From Bacilli bacterium (GTDB lineage Bacteria > Bacillota_I > Bacilli_A > RFN20 > CAG-826): 35,353 bases of DNA. The DNA lies in assembly GCA_017454295.1 (NCBI GenBank), contig JAFTDF010000001.1, positions 1-35,353 on the forward strand. The letters run 5' to 3'. Made by a program: the position numbers and the translations under genes. This document shows, one piece after another, positions 17,998 through 24,904 of this stretch. Within the stretch, counting starts at the first letter, position 1; each line of letters begins with the position of its first letter. The notes beneath the pieces are model-generated. The model ran no database searches and was not told where the DNA came from. It worked only from the letters and a program-made list of their open reading frames with translations.

Positions 17998-18408
17998 TTA
18001 GTTGTCGATGACGATACCCATTTGCTTGCAGGTACCGGCAACGATCTTCTTGGCGGCTTCGATGTCCTCGGTGTTGAGGTCAGGAAGCTTGTACTTGGCG
18101 ATCTCTTCGAGCTGCGCTTGGGAGATGTGGCCAGCGGGGGTCTTTTGGTTACCAGCCCCCTTGGTGATACCGGCGGCCTTCAAGATGAGCGGGGCGACCG
18201 GGGTGGTCTTGATGACGAAGTCGTAGGACTTGTCTTCGTAAGCGGTAATGATGACGGGAACGATTTGGTCGCGTCTGTCGCCGGTCTTCGCATTGAAGTC
18301 GGTGCAGAATTTCGCCATGTTCACGCCAGCGGAAGCCAGCTTAGGTCCGGGGTGGGCGTTGCCACCGGGGAGTTCCATTTTGACGACTTTGGTGATCTTC
18401 TTTTTCAT
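17998..18408 (-). CDS. rplK: 50S ribosomal protein L11 with a shortened N-terminal loop
   Basis: 136 residues. The C-terminal rRNA-binding domain is ordinary (KTTPVAPLILKAAGI, KLPDLN, GTCKQMGIVI). The N-terminal proline-rich segment is altered: GNAHPGPKLASAGVNMAKFC replaces the usual form with PPVGPALGQAGVN, about four residues shorter and lacking the VGPALGQ core. This loop, facing 23S rRNA helices 43-44, is where thiostrepton-type antibiotics bind. A similar shortened form is, from memory, found in Mollicutes. L11 also stimulates RelA-type stringent signalling. It is the first gene of its operon here; nusG and secE, often upstream, are absent from the window. Confidence 0.97.
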   Translation of the reverse strand: MKKKITKVVKMELPGGNAHPGPKLASAGVNMAKFCTDFNAKTGDRRDQIVPVIITAYEDKSYDFVIKTTPVAPLILKAAGITKGAGNQKTPAGHISQAQLEEIAKYKLPDLNTEDIEAAKKIVAGTCKQMGIVIDN

Positions 18409-18439
18409 GAAAGTTCCTCCTATGGAATGATCTCATGCA

Positions 18440-18475
18440 GTAGTTGTAACGGGCTTTCGTCATAAGCCCTCCTAC
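18440..18475 (-). promoter_or_regulatory. Hairpin in the rplK leader, candidate L1-binding site
   Basis: In the rplK leader, GTAG...CTAC encloses GGGCTT-ATGACGA-AAGCCC (+ strand 18451-18469). A bulged stem-loop in this position fits an autoregulatory L1 site, but I could not match the L1 consensus in detail. Confidence 0.45.
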
Positions 18476-18505
18476 GCACTACACGCCGAGTTGACGTGCT
18501 TGCGT

Positions 18506-18535
18506 ATGATACGCGTGACCTAGCGGGCAAGTCAA
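18506..18535 (-). promoter_or_regulatory. Promoter of the rplK-rplA-rplJ-rplL-rpoB-rpoC operon
   Basis: Minus-strand TTGACT (18530-18535) and TATCAT (18506-18511) with an 18-nt spacer, giving a leader of about 90 nt. The -10 lies inside a perfect palindrome, GCGTAT-G-ATACGC (18502-18514). The ACGCGTAT at the -10 is shared with the rpsL promoter. Confidence 0.8.
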
Positions 18536-18551
18536 GCACAAATTTCAACAA

Positions 18552-18590
18552 ATCAAAAACGGGCACCCGCAAGAGAATGCACGTGCCCGC
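18552..18590 (-). terminator. Terminator of the 18616-19137 gene
   Basis: Minus-strand CGGGCAC (18583-18589) pairs with GTGCCCG (18560-18566), followed by TTTTTGATT. It insulates the upstream membrane-protein gene from the rplK promoter. Confidence 0.85.
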
Positions 18591-18615
18591 TAAATGGTTC
18601 CGATTGGTTGGGAAA

Positions 18616-19137
18616 TTACTTCTTGGCCAAGAATTCGTAGAGGTTGCCGATGCAGCCGATGACGGTACCCACCAAGACGAAGACGCCGGAGAGGATGGCG
18701 CCGATGCCAAGGCTGCCGACTTTGGAAACGATCTGCCCGTTGTATCCGGCCATGGGGATGGTGAAGAAGATCAAAAGGGCGATGGTGATGGCGACGGCCA
18801 AGGTGCAGCCTTCGGAAATCAAAGCCTGCTTCAAGTTGATTTTGGCTTTGCTGGATTTGAATTTGCCGAAATAGACGAGCATTTCGATCACGGCGCCAAG
18901 GAGAACGCCTAAGGCAAGAAGAAGCAACAAGAGCCAGGCGATGAAGGTGCCGGCGTTGCTGCCCTGGGGGGTAAAATCATGGTCGAAATCAAAAGCGAGG
19001 TCGAAGCCGGTGATATCCCCTTGGCCCAAAATCAAGTCGATGTGGATAAACGACAATGCGAACATGATGAAGGCGGTAATGAGACTCGCCGCGGCGACGC
19101 AGCTGCAAATCAGACGGAACAAGGTTGGTTTTTTCAT
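18616..19137 (-). CDS. Four-helix membrane protein of unknown function
   Basis: 173 residues with hydrophobic stretches at about 10-35, 62-90, 108-128 and 140-165. A polar, Asp-rich segment between the first two (FDLAFDFDHDF) probably lies outside the cell. There are no catalytic motifs and I do not recognise the family. A TAGGAGG site precedes the ATG. It has its own promoter and a good terminator, so it is a single-gene unit between the zinc operon region and rplK. Confidence 0.6.
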   Translation of the reverse strand: MKKPTLFRLICSCVAAASLITAFIMFALSFIHIDLILGQGDITGFDLAFDFDHDFTPQGSNAGTFIAWLLLLLLALGVLLGAVIEMLVYFGKFKSSKAKINLKQALISEGCTLAVAITIALLIFFTIPMAGYNGQIVSKVGSLGIGAILSGVFVLVGTVIGCIGNLYEFLAKK

Positions 19138-19166
19138 AAAATCCTCCTAAAAATGAACCAGGGAAA

Positions 19167-19194
19167 ATGATAATCCTTCCTTAGGAAATGGCAA
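19167..19194 (-). promoter_or_regulatory. Promoter of the 18616-19137 gene
   Basis: Minus-strand TTGCCA (19189-19194) and TATCAT (19167-19172), 16 nt apart, about 30 nt before the ATG. It sits directly downstream of the preceding gene's terminator. Confidence 0.6.
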
Positions 19195-19219
19195 AAGAAA
19201 AATCGGCTTTTTGCCGATT
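19193..19219 (-). terminator. Terminator of the 19218-19562 gene
   Basis: Minus-strand AATCGGC-AAAAA-GCCGATT hairpin with TTTCTTTT following. The stem touches the stop codon of the gene. Confidence 0.85.
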
Positions 19220-19562
19220 ATTCCTCAGGGGTTTGGTTTTGGTTCTTTTCCCGACCTTCCACCACCATCGCGAGGATGGCCCCGACGACGAGCGGTGCGG
19301 CGGTTCCATAACCAAGCATCCCGATGATCCCCATGACGAGCGCGGTCTTGTTGGTGATCTTTCCTTGTCGGACCAAGGCGGCCCCAATGACGGTGACGAT
19401 ATTGGCGGCCAAGCAATGGAGGGAGAAGATCATCCATGTCGGGTCGGGCGGATTCATCGTCAAACGTGAAGCTCCCACGATGATTTGAACGATGATGGGA
19501 GCGAACATCACGCAGTTGAGAATCAGCGCAACGAGGTAAAGGATTTCCGATGCTTTTTTCAT
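19218..19562 (-). CDS. Small multi-pass membrane protein of unknown function
   Basis: 114 residues with hydrophobic stretches at about 7-31, 42-63 and 72-98, then a short charged tail. The GMLGYGTAAPLVVGAILAMV segment is Gly-rich. I do not recognise a specific function. It has a consensus-like promoter, an AAAGGAGG site and a terminator, so it is a well-defined expressed unit. It resembles its downstream neighbour in general design (a short, helical membrane protein starting MKK), but I see no clear sequence similarity. Confidence 0.6.
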   Translation of the reverse strand: MKKASEILYLVALILNCVMFAPIIVQIIVGASRLTMNPPDPTWMIFSLHCLAANIVTVIGAALVRQGKITNKTALVMGIIGMLGYGTAAPLVVGAILAMVVEGREKNQNQTPEE

Positions 19563-19585
19563 ACGTTCCTCCTTTCGAGCCGGAG

Positions 19586-19614
19586 ATTATAGTCCTTCCA
19601 AAATCGATTGTTAA
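19586..19614 (-). promoter_or_regulatory. Promoter of the 19218-19562 gene
   Basis: Minus-strand TTAACA (19609-19614), 17 nt, TATAAT (19586-19591). The -35 overlaps the stop codon of the upstream metal ATPase gene. Confidence 0.75.
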
Positions 19615-21545
19615 CGGACTTTACGGAAATATAAACGCAAGGAATTCAGCACCATCAAAACGGCCAATCCGCTATCGGCCAAAACCGCAGCCCATAACGG
19701 CATCGTGAAGGCGCCGGTAAGGGCCGCAATTAAAGAGAGTCCAAGCACCCCCGCTTTTACCACCAAAGAAACGACGATATCAAACAAGGCCGTGTTCTTG
19801 GTCATGTGGGCGATGCGGAGGAAACGGACCAAAGAATAAGGGTCGTCATCGAGCAGCACGACATCCGCATTCTCTAACGCCACGTCGGCGCCGCCTTTCC
19901 CCATGGCAACACCCAAATCGGCATAGGCCAAAGAAGGAGCGTCGTTGATACCATCCCCGCAGAAGGCAACGGCACTCTGGGTCTGGGCTTTGATGTTCCG
20001 CATAGCAGCCTGCTTTTCCTCCGGCAGCAATTCGGCTTGGTAAGCAACTTCGCCAAGGGAAGCGCAGAAGGCTTTTGTGACGCTTTCCTTATCCCCAGAA
20101 AGAACCGTGCAATTCACGCCAAAACGCCGCAATTCCGCCACGGTTGATGCGGATTTTTCTTTGGTGGAATCGCGCAATTCAAAAAACCCTGCATAGTTTT
20201 GATCCACGGCGATATAGACGCCAAATCGGTCGTTTTCTCGGATGTTTTCCACCCCTTGATCGCGAAGGAGTTTGGCCGATCCAAGCACGACTTTCTTTCC
20301 TTCAATATTGGCCAAAATGCCACCGCCCGAGACTTCTTCGATTTCCGTTTTACCCGCGCTTTTCGCATCTGGGAATTTGGCGCGAATCGCCCGACCTAAG
20401 GGGTGGGTTGAAAGGGACTCGGCGATGCTGGCAAGACGGAGGATTTCGGTTTGCGAAAGGCCCTCAGTGATCACATCCACCACTTCGATTTTTCCCGTGG
20501 TTAACGTGCCCGTTTTATCAAAGACGACGTGGCTTAAATCTAAAGCCTGGTCCAAGTAGGAAGCGCCCTTCACCAAGATGGCGTTTTTCGAAGCCAAGCC
20601 GAGCCCAGAGAAGTAAGCCAAAGGCACCGAAATGACAATGGCACAGGGGCAGGAAATGACTAAGGCGGATAGGGCCACATAAATCCATTTCGCCCAAACC
20701 CCACCATTTGCAGCGCCTTCAAATAGAGGCGGAATCACGGCCAAGGCAATCGCCAAGACCATCACGATAGGCGTGTAGACTTTGGCGAAACGGGTGATGA
20801 AGCGCGTGGCCTTTGATTTCTCTTCCGCCCCTTCTTCAATCAAATGAATCAACTTCGAGACAGTGGAATTCTCATAATCCGCCGTAGCTTGGACTTTCAA
20901 AGATCCAGAAAGGAGGAACGTGCCCGAGCGCACCGTGTCCCCTTCTTTTTTCGACACGGGAAAACTTTCTCCGGTTAAGGAACTCTCGTCAACTTCACCA
21001 CTTCCGGAAACGATGATGCCATCGCATTGGATTTTTCGCCCAGAGGTGAGCAAGCAAAGATCGCCAGTGACAATATCTTCCGCTTTCTTTTTTTGGGTCA
21101 TCCCCTCGACTTCAACCATGGTGGCTTCTTCCCGCAAATCGATCGCGGCCAAGATGGCCTTATGGGAATGATCGGAAGCGAGGTCTTCAAAGAATTCGCC
21201 CACTTGATAAAGCAAAATCACCAGCACGGCTTCCAAGAATTCGTTATGTTCCGGACCAAACGCTCGCAACGCAAACGCGCCCCCAGAAGCCAAAATCATG
21301 AGCACGCATTCATCGAAAAACTCATGATGCAGGAAAAGGTTCTTTGCGGCCTTTAGAAAAATGTCATAAGCGACAATCGCATAAGCTAGAACCATCACGA
21401 AAAGATTCCAGCCAAGCCCCACCGCCGCTTCATTCCATAAAAAGCGACCTAGTAAAGCTAAGGTTAATGAGACGGCAACCCGAACGAGCAAAACGACTCG
21501 TTCGGCTTTGCTTTCTTCTTGTTCCTCACAATGATCGCAAGTCAT
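19611..21545 (-). CDS. Heavy-metal P1B-type ATPase, probably zinc/cadmium export
   Basis: 644 residues. All core motifs are present: TGES at 191-194, the CPC metal path (C299-P300-C301), the phosphorylated Asp in DKTGT (D343), HP at 381-382, and GDGIND at 530-535. The last membrane helix keeps an Asp in ADSG (D624), the position of the essential Asp in ZntA/CadA. The full N-terminal metal-binding domain is missing; only a short tail with CDHC (3-6) remains, so the protein is shorter than typical CadA. It is encoded 2 nt after an SmtB-type regulator whose ligands fit Zn(II), which supports zinc export, though cadmium or lead cannot be excluded. Confidence 0.92.
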   Translation of the reverse strand: MTCDHCEEQEESKAERVVLLVRVAVSLTLALLGRFLWNEAAVGLGWNLFVMVLAYAIVAYDIFLKAAKNLFLHHEFFDECVLMILASGGAFALRAFGPEHNEFLEAVLVILLYQVGEFFEDLASDHSHKAILAAIDLREEATMVEVEGMTQKKKAEDIVTGDLCLLTSGRKIQCDGIIVSGSGEVDESSLTGESFPVSKKEGDTVRSGTFLLSGSLKVQATADYENSTVSKLIHLIEEGAEEKSKATRFITRFAKVYTPIVMVLAIALAVIPPLFEGAANGGVWAKWIYVALSALVISCPCAIVISVPLAYFSGLGLASKNAILVKGASYLDQALDLSHVVFDKTGTLTTGKIEVVDVITEGLSQTEILRLASIAESLSTHPLGRAIRAKFPDAKSAGKTEIEEVSGGGILANIEGKKVVLGSAKLLRDQGVENIRENDRFGVYIAVDQNYAGFFELRDSTKEKSASTVAELRRFGVNCTVLSGDKESVTKAFCASLGEVAYQAELLPEEKQAAMRNIKAQTQSAVAFCGDGINDAPSLAYADLGVAMGKGGADVALENADVVLLDDDPYSLVRFLRIAHMTKNTALFDIVVSLVVKAGVLGLSLIAALTGAFTMPLWAAVLADSGLAVLMVLNSLRLYFRKVR

Positions 21546-21547
21546 GA

Positions 21548-21844
21548 CTATTCCTCCGTGACGTGCTCGTAGACGACATTTAATAGGGCAATGACGTGAT
21601 CGTCGGCCAAAGAATAATAGACACGCGTGCCATCTTTTCGGGTTGAAACCAAGTTTGCTTTCCGCAGCACTTTCAATTGGTGGGAGACCAAAGATTGGGA
21701 AGCGCCCACTTCCGCCACGATATCCCCAACGGAACGTTCGCCTTCGGAAATGGCATACATGATTTTTAATCGGGTAAAGTCACTGGCGATATTTAACAAG
21801 GACTCCATTTCATCGATGATTTGATCGTTTGGGATACCAGGCAT
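21548..21844 (-). CDS. ArsR/SmtB-family metal sensor, zinc type
   Basis: 98 residues from the ATG at 21844, which follows a TTAGGAGG site; an in-frame ATG at 21877 lies inside the operator and is rejected. The winged helix covers residues 20-80, with VSHQLKVLRKANLV as recognition helix region. In the last helix Asp81, His83, His94 and Glu97 reproduce the exact spacing of the SmtB alpha-5 zinc ligands (D104, H106, H117, E120), and the alpha-3 cysteine site of CadC/ArsR is absent. It should repress its own promoter until Zn(II) binds. It is co-transcribed with the ATPase gene and faces two TGAA-N6-TTCA operators. Confidence 0.93.
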   Translation of the reverse strand: MPGIPNDQIIDEMESLLNIASDFTRLKIMYAISEGERSVGDIVAEVGASQSLVSHQLKVLRKANLVSTRKDGTRVYYSLADDHVIALLNVVYEHVTEE

Positions 21845-21861
21845 GGGGGAACCTCCTAAAA

Positions 21862-21877
21862 ATGAACGCTCGTTCAT
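21862..21877 (-). promoter_or_regulatory. SmtB-type operator 1
   Basis: ATGAACG-CT-CGTTCAT, a perfect palindrome with 7-bp arms downstream of the -10, between the predicted transcription start and the Shine-Dalgarno. It fits the TGAA-N6-TTCA core of SmtB/CzrA sites. Confidence 0.85.
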
Positions 21878-21888
21878 ATTTCGGCTTT

Positions 21889-21916
21889 ATTATATGAACA
21901 CACATTCATATTTCAA
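21889..21916 (-). promoter_or_regulatory. Promoter of the zinc sensor/ATPase operon
   Basis: Minus-strand TTGAAA (21911-21916) and TATAAT (21889-21894) with a 16-nt spacer. Operator 2 fills the spacer. Confidence 0.85.
21892..21911 (-). promoter_or_regulatory. SmtB-type operator 2
   Basis: ATATGAA-CACACA-TTCATAT, with perfect 7-bp arms, lies between the -35 and -10 boxes. Its centre is 32 bp from that of operator 1, about three helical turns, so the two sites face the same side of the DNA. Confidence 0.88.
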
Positions 21917-21930
21917 GAAAAAAAGAAAAA

Positions 21931-22437
21931 CTAAATATCGAGTCGCTGGATTTCCCGACCTTCGGAGGCGGAGCAAAGACGGATGCAAGTCTCATCCATG
22001 GTCGCATAAGAGGCCACGCCATCACGGGGCAAAGCAATCGAGCCGGGATTGAGATAGACCACCCCACTATCGCGATAAAGGGCTTTGTAATGAGTATGGC
22101 CGTTCATGACGAAATCCCCGGCTGGAAAAGCAATGTTTAAAGGACGATGGCAAAGGTGGATTTCGTGGTTCCCCCGTTCGATGCTTCTGGCGAGGGGAAG
22201 CGGAAACCCGAGTTCGTTTTCATCTTCCGCATAATCGCAATTTCCCCGGACCGCGAGAATCGGAACGCCGAGATCTTTGAGGGCTTTCGCCGCGGCGCAG
22301 GCATCTTGGTCACCAGCCCCATAAAGGATATCCCCAAGGCAGTAAATCAAATCCGGGCGTTCGAAAGCCACCGCTTGGCGGAGGGCTTTGATTCCCCGCA
22401 TGGAACCGTGCAAATCAGAAAAGATGAGGATTTTCAC
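21931..22437 (-). CDS. YfcE-type metallophosphoesterase
   Basis: 168 residues from the GTG at 22437. The start is chosen because KILIFSDLHG then opens the protein as in YfcE relatives, and a -10-like box sits 6 nt upstream. Metal-binding motifs are complete: D8 and H10 (SDLHG), D36 (LGD), N66 (GNCD), H97 (LCHRP), and H114/H116 (GHTH). Relatives are small manganese-dependent phosphodiesterases whose natural substrates are mostly unknown. The gene lies between the zinc operon and a divergent gene of unknown function. It has no Shine-Dalgarno. Confidence 0.88.
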   Translation of the reverse strand: MKILIFSDLHGSMRGIKALRQAVAFERPDLIYCLGDILYGAGDQDACAAAKALKDLGVPILAVRGNCDYAEDENELGFPLPLARSIERGNHEIHLCHRPLNIAFPAGDFVMNGHTHYKALYRDSGVVYLNPGSIALPRDGVASYATMDETCIRLCSASEGREIQRLDI

Positions 22438-22443
22438 TCTATA

Positions 22444-22449
22444 AGAATA
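22444..22449 (-). promoter_or_regulatory. -10 box abutting the phosphoesterase start codon
   Basis: Minus-strand TATTCT is separated by 6 nt from the GTG start, with no Shine-Dalgarno between. This suggests a leaderless transcript. No clear -35 is seen. Confidence 0.45.
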
Positions 22450-22540
22450 AACCAAAATAACCTCGAATTGCGGATTTTCGTTTCGGTTTTGCGTTCTTTT
22501 TCGCTTTTTCCAACTTTTTTCCCTCTCCTCACCCGTTCTA

Positions 22541-22549
22541 TGCTATGAT
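22541..22549 (+). promoter_or_regulatory. Extended -10 promoter for the 22556 gene
   Basis: TGC-TATGAT ends 6 nt before the GTG at 22556. The -35 region is T-rich and poor. Transcription would start on the GTG itself. Confidence 0.6.
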
Positions 22550-22555
22550 TTGCCC

Positions 22556-23146
22556 GTGAAAAAAGCCGTTTCCTTCTACGAAGAATTAAAAGATCGCTTG
22601 GATTACACCCTGTCTTCTTGGCTCAGGTTGGATCCACGGGAATTCGAAGTGCCGACCCGCATTACCCTGGGGGCCAGCGCCTTTCTTTTCGATAATCTTT
22701 TCGCCAAGGAAAACGCCGGTGCCGATATCACCGCGGCCGTCTTTGGCGACCTCGGTTCTCTACTTCAAACCAAAGCCCTAAGCGAAGAGGCCACCGCCCT
22801 CCGCGTCAATATGTCCTCGGACCTATTCGCCGATGGCAAAAGCCCCGTCCGCGACTACCTACGTTTCGTCAAAGAAAGCGAGCCCGATGTGGAGGCTTGG
22901 GAGAAAGATCATTACGGGAAACTGGTCATCGTCACTTGCGAGAATTTGGCCAACGCCATCAGCGAACGGAAAAAAGACCAAGAGTCCCTTCGACTCGCTG
23001 AATTGCTCTTCCTCAATCTCACCGAGGCGTTTGCCCTTTGCTATAAGGAATTGCTCGGCCCTCGTTTCCGTTCCATTAAAAGCGCGCCTTATTTCGAAAG
23101 CGTCACCGATGCCATGGAAGGCATCCGCGGGGAGATCCGGGATTAA
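22556..23146 (+). CDS. Hypothetical helical protein
   Basis: 196 residues, mainly alpha-helical and soluble, with no signal peptide or membrane segment. I use the GTG at 22556 (MKKAVSFYEELKDRL); a TTG two codons upstream overlaps the -10 box and is unlikely. I do not recognise the family and see no catalytic motif. The next gene begins 2 nt after its stop codon and encodes a polynucleotide-kinase-like P-loop protein, so the two are probably co-expressed and share a terminator. A shared nucleotide- or RNA-related role is a guess from context. Confidence 0.65.
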   Translation: MKKAVSFYEELKDRLDYTLSSWLRLDPREFEVPTRITLGASAFLFDNLFAKENAGADITAAVFGDLGSLLQTKALSEEATALRVNMSSDLFADGKSPVRDYLRFVKESEPDVEAWEKDHYGKLVIVTCENLANAISERKKDQESLRLAELLFLNLTEAFALCYKELLGPRFRSIKSAPYFESVTDAMEGIRGEIRD

Positions 23147-23148
23147 TT

Positions 23149-23643
23149 ATGAAAAAGCTGATTTTGGTCTGCGGACCTGCGGGCATTGGCAAATCCACTT
23201 TCTGCCGGAGATATCGGGAATCCCATCCGGATGAAATCGTGGTCGTGGTGTCCGCCGACGATACCCGCTGCGAGATGCTTGGCGGCTATGACAAATTCCC
23301 CAAAGGTGGCAACATGATGCCCGTCTATGACAAGATGTGCGCCAAAGCCAAAACCTTGGTTGCCGAGCATGAATCCGTCACCGTGATTTTCGATACCACC
23401 AATCTCACCGATAAGCGGCGCTTGTTCTACCTAGATCGACTGGGGGACACCTTTGATTGGTTCGAGCTGATCATGCTGCGCCTCCACGACTATTCCATAT
23501 GCTTAGAACGCAACGCGAGGCGTATTGGCGCAAGAAAGGTCCCCGAGCAAGTCATTCGCGACATGTGCGAACATTACGAGAACCCCACCCCCGAAACGAT
23601 TGCCCGCTTCAACGTTTATAAAGAAATCTACGTAGACGATTAA
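23149..23643 (+). CDS. P-loop kinase of the polynucleotide-kinase-like (AAA_33) family
   Basis: 164 residues. Walker A GPAGIGKST is at 9-17, a VSADDTR acidic motif at 34-40 and FDTTNLTDKRR at 81-91. The lid RNARRIGARKVPEQVIRDM (121-139) has the Arg-rich pattern before a VPxxVIxxM helix that is typical of T4-Pnk-like kinases. Such enzymes phosphorylate the 5' hydroxyl of nucleic acids or small molecules; the substrate cannot be told here. No phosphatase or ligase domain is attached. It follows an unknown protein by 2 nt and ends at a bidirectional terminator. Confidence 0.85.
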   Translation: MKKLILVCGPAGIGKSTFCRRYRESHPDEIVVVVSADDTRCEMLGGYDKFPKGGNMMPVYDKMCAKAKTLVAEHESVTVIFDTTNLTDKRRLFYLDRLGDTFDWFELIMLRLHDYSICLERNARRIGARKVPEQVIRDMCEHYENPTPETIARFNVYKEIYVDD

Positions 23644-23646
23644 GAA

Positions 23647-23687
23647 ACGAAAAAGATCGCCGGTTCTGCCAGCGATCTTTCTTTTCT
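23647..23687. terminator. Bidirectional terminator between the P-loop kinase and DUF2188 genes
   Basis: AAAGATCGC (23652-23660) pairs with GCGATCTTT (23672-23680). An A-run on the left and CTTTTC on the right allow use from both strands. Confidence 0.88.
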
Positions 23688-23695
23688 ATGGGGGA

Positions 23696-23920
23696 TTACT
23701 TACCGTGCTTTTGGGAGCCGGTGATTTTGCCTTTGCTCGCGCCTTTGGAAGCGTGGATTAAGACGGTACCTTCTTGGTTGGAACCAAGTTTCTTCGCGTA
23801 TTCTTCAGCTTCGACCTTGGTATTGAAGAGTTTGATGGCCTTCTCACCACCGGTGAGCTTGATTTGCCACTTCCCGTCTTCACGCTTGGCGACATGGTAC
23901 ACTTTCTTTGCATCTGCCAT
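23696..23920 (-). CDS. DUF2188 protein
   Basis: 74 residues from the ATG at 23920, which follows an AGAGGAGG site; a longer frame runs upstream but has no ribosome site and would cross the divergent gene's promoter. The sequence KVYHVAKREDGKWQIK followed by A-K-F-T-EAEEYAKKLGSNQEGTVLIHA matches the small DUF2188 domain seen in many Firmicutes. Its function is unknown. The C-terminal tail is Lys- and Gly-rich. Confidence 0.85.
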   Translation of the reverse strand: MADAKKVYHVAKREDGKWQIKLTGGEKAIKLFNTKVEAEEYAKKLGSNQEGTVLIHASKGASKGKITGSQKHGK

Positions 23921-23948
23921 GGTTGTTTCCTCCTCTTTCGGTTTCCTT

Positions 23949-23957
23949 ATTTTAACA
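23949..23957 (-). promoter_or_regulatory. Extended -10 promoter for the DUF2188 gene
   Basis: Minus-strand TGT-TAAAAT lies about 30 nt before the ATG at 23920. No convincing -35 is visible. Confidence 0.45.
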
Positions 23958-24009
23958 TCGAGGAAACGATTTCCCATTTCTTTTTTAATCAAAGAAATTA
24001 AGGAACCGA

Positions 24010-24015
24010 TATAAT
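24010..24015 (+). promoter_or_regulatory. -10 box abutting the ATP-grasp gene start
   Basis: A perfect TATAAT ends 7 nt before the ATG at 24023, with no Shine-Dalgarno between (AAGGAA is 18 nt away). This fits a leaderless transcript. Confidence 0.6.
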
Positions 24016-24022
24016 TGGCCTC

Positions 24023-24904
24023 ATGAATCAATGCGGCGCTTTTCTCCTCAATGGATTTACCCTCTACCCCGGCCATGCCCACTTTGCCCAAAGAATGGGC
24101 GAGGAGCTCGCTTCCCGTGGCATTGAAATGGATCGCATCCGGACCAGCGAAATCTTTTATACCATCGAACGCACGGGAGAACTCAATGAACCCCTGCTTC
24201 CCTATGATTTCATCGTGGTTTTAGATAAGGATCCTTATGTCCTTTCCGCGATTGAGGCTCAGGAAGTTCGGCTATTCAATTCCGCGGAATCCATTCGTAA
24301 ATGCGACGATAAGATGCTCACGTATTTCTCCCTTTTGGACGAAGGAATCCCCATGCCCCGTACCATCGGGGTCCCCCTCAATTATGGGGATGGAGACCTC
24401 ACGCCCTTCTATGATAAGGTGGAAGAAGAATTTGGCTTCCCGCTGGTTGTGAAAACGAATTTCGGTTCCATGGGTAGCGGCGTTTTCTTAGCCCATGACC
24501 ACCAACAGTTAATGGAAATCGAAGCCAAGGTTTCCCGCCAAAGCCATTTGGTGCAGGAATATCTTTCCGCTAAACCCGGCCTCGATACCCGTGTCCTTTT
24601 GATTGGCGGCAAGGTGTTTACCGCCTATCGCCGCCATAACGAAAACGATTTCCGTTCCAATATCGCTTTGGGGGGTCATGGAGAACCAACCACGTTAAGT
24701 CAAGAGCAAATCGAACTCTGCGAAAAAGTGGCCCGCTTGTTGGAACTAGATTATTGCGGCATCGATTTACTAGAAGACGAAAATGGCCACCCACTGGTTT
24801 GCGAAGTCAATTCCAACGCCTTCTTCCAAGAAGCCGAAAAGATCACCGGGAAAAATATCGCGGGCGCTTATGTCGACTACATCATCGCCCAAATCAATCA
24901 ATGA
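24023..24904 (+). CDS. RimK/LysX-like ATP-grasp ligase
   Basis: 293 residues. The RimK-type pattern is clear: FNSAESIRKCDDKMLTYFSLLDEGIPMPRT (85-114; a block with a conserved DK), VVKTNFGSMGSGV (142-154) as the ATP-binding loop, FRSNIALGG (210-218), and EVNSNAFF (261-268) as the magnesium site. RimK-family enzymes join amino acids to a carboxylate using ATP, for example glutamate to ribosomal protein S6 or in peptide-like metabolites. The specific substrate is not evident. It is preceded by an abutting -10 box, and its 3' end overlaps the convergent phosphatase-Nudix gene by 11 nt. Confidence 0.88.
   Translation: MNQCGAFLLNGFTLYPGHAHFAQRMGEELASRGIEMDRIRTSEIFYTIERTGELNEPLLPYDFIVVLDKDPYVLSAIEAQEVRLFNSAESIRKCDDKMLTYFSLLDEGIPMPRTIGVPLNYGDGDLTPFYDKVEEEFGFPLVVKTNFGSMGSGVFLAHDHQQLMEIEAKVSRQSHLVQEYLSAKPGLDTRVLLIGGKVFTAYRRHNENDFRSNIALGGHGEPTTLSQEQIELCEKVARLLELDYCGIDLLEDENGHPLVCEVNSNAFFQEAEKITGKNIAGAYVDYIIAQINQ

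Noticed and set aside
21845..21877. Upstream start of the SmtB-type sensor at 21877
   Set aside because: The ATG lies inside operator 1 and before the TTAGGAGG site, which clearly serves the ATG at 21844.
23921..24091. N-terminal extension of the DUF2188 protein to 24091
   Set aside because: It would cross the divergent promoter and has no ribosome site. DUF2188 starts at KVYHV, just after the ATG at 23920.
24894..24904. 11-nt convergent overlap of the ATP-grasp and phosphatase-Nudix genes as a sign of frameshift
   Set aside because: Both ends are complete with normal stop codons and intact C-terminal motifs; short convergent overlaps are common.
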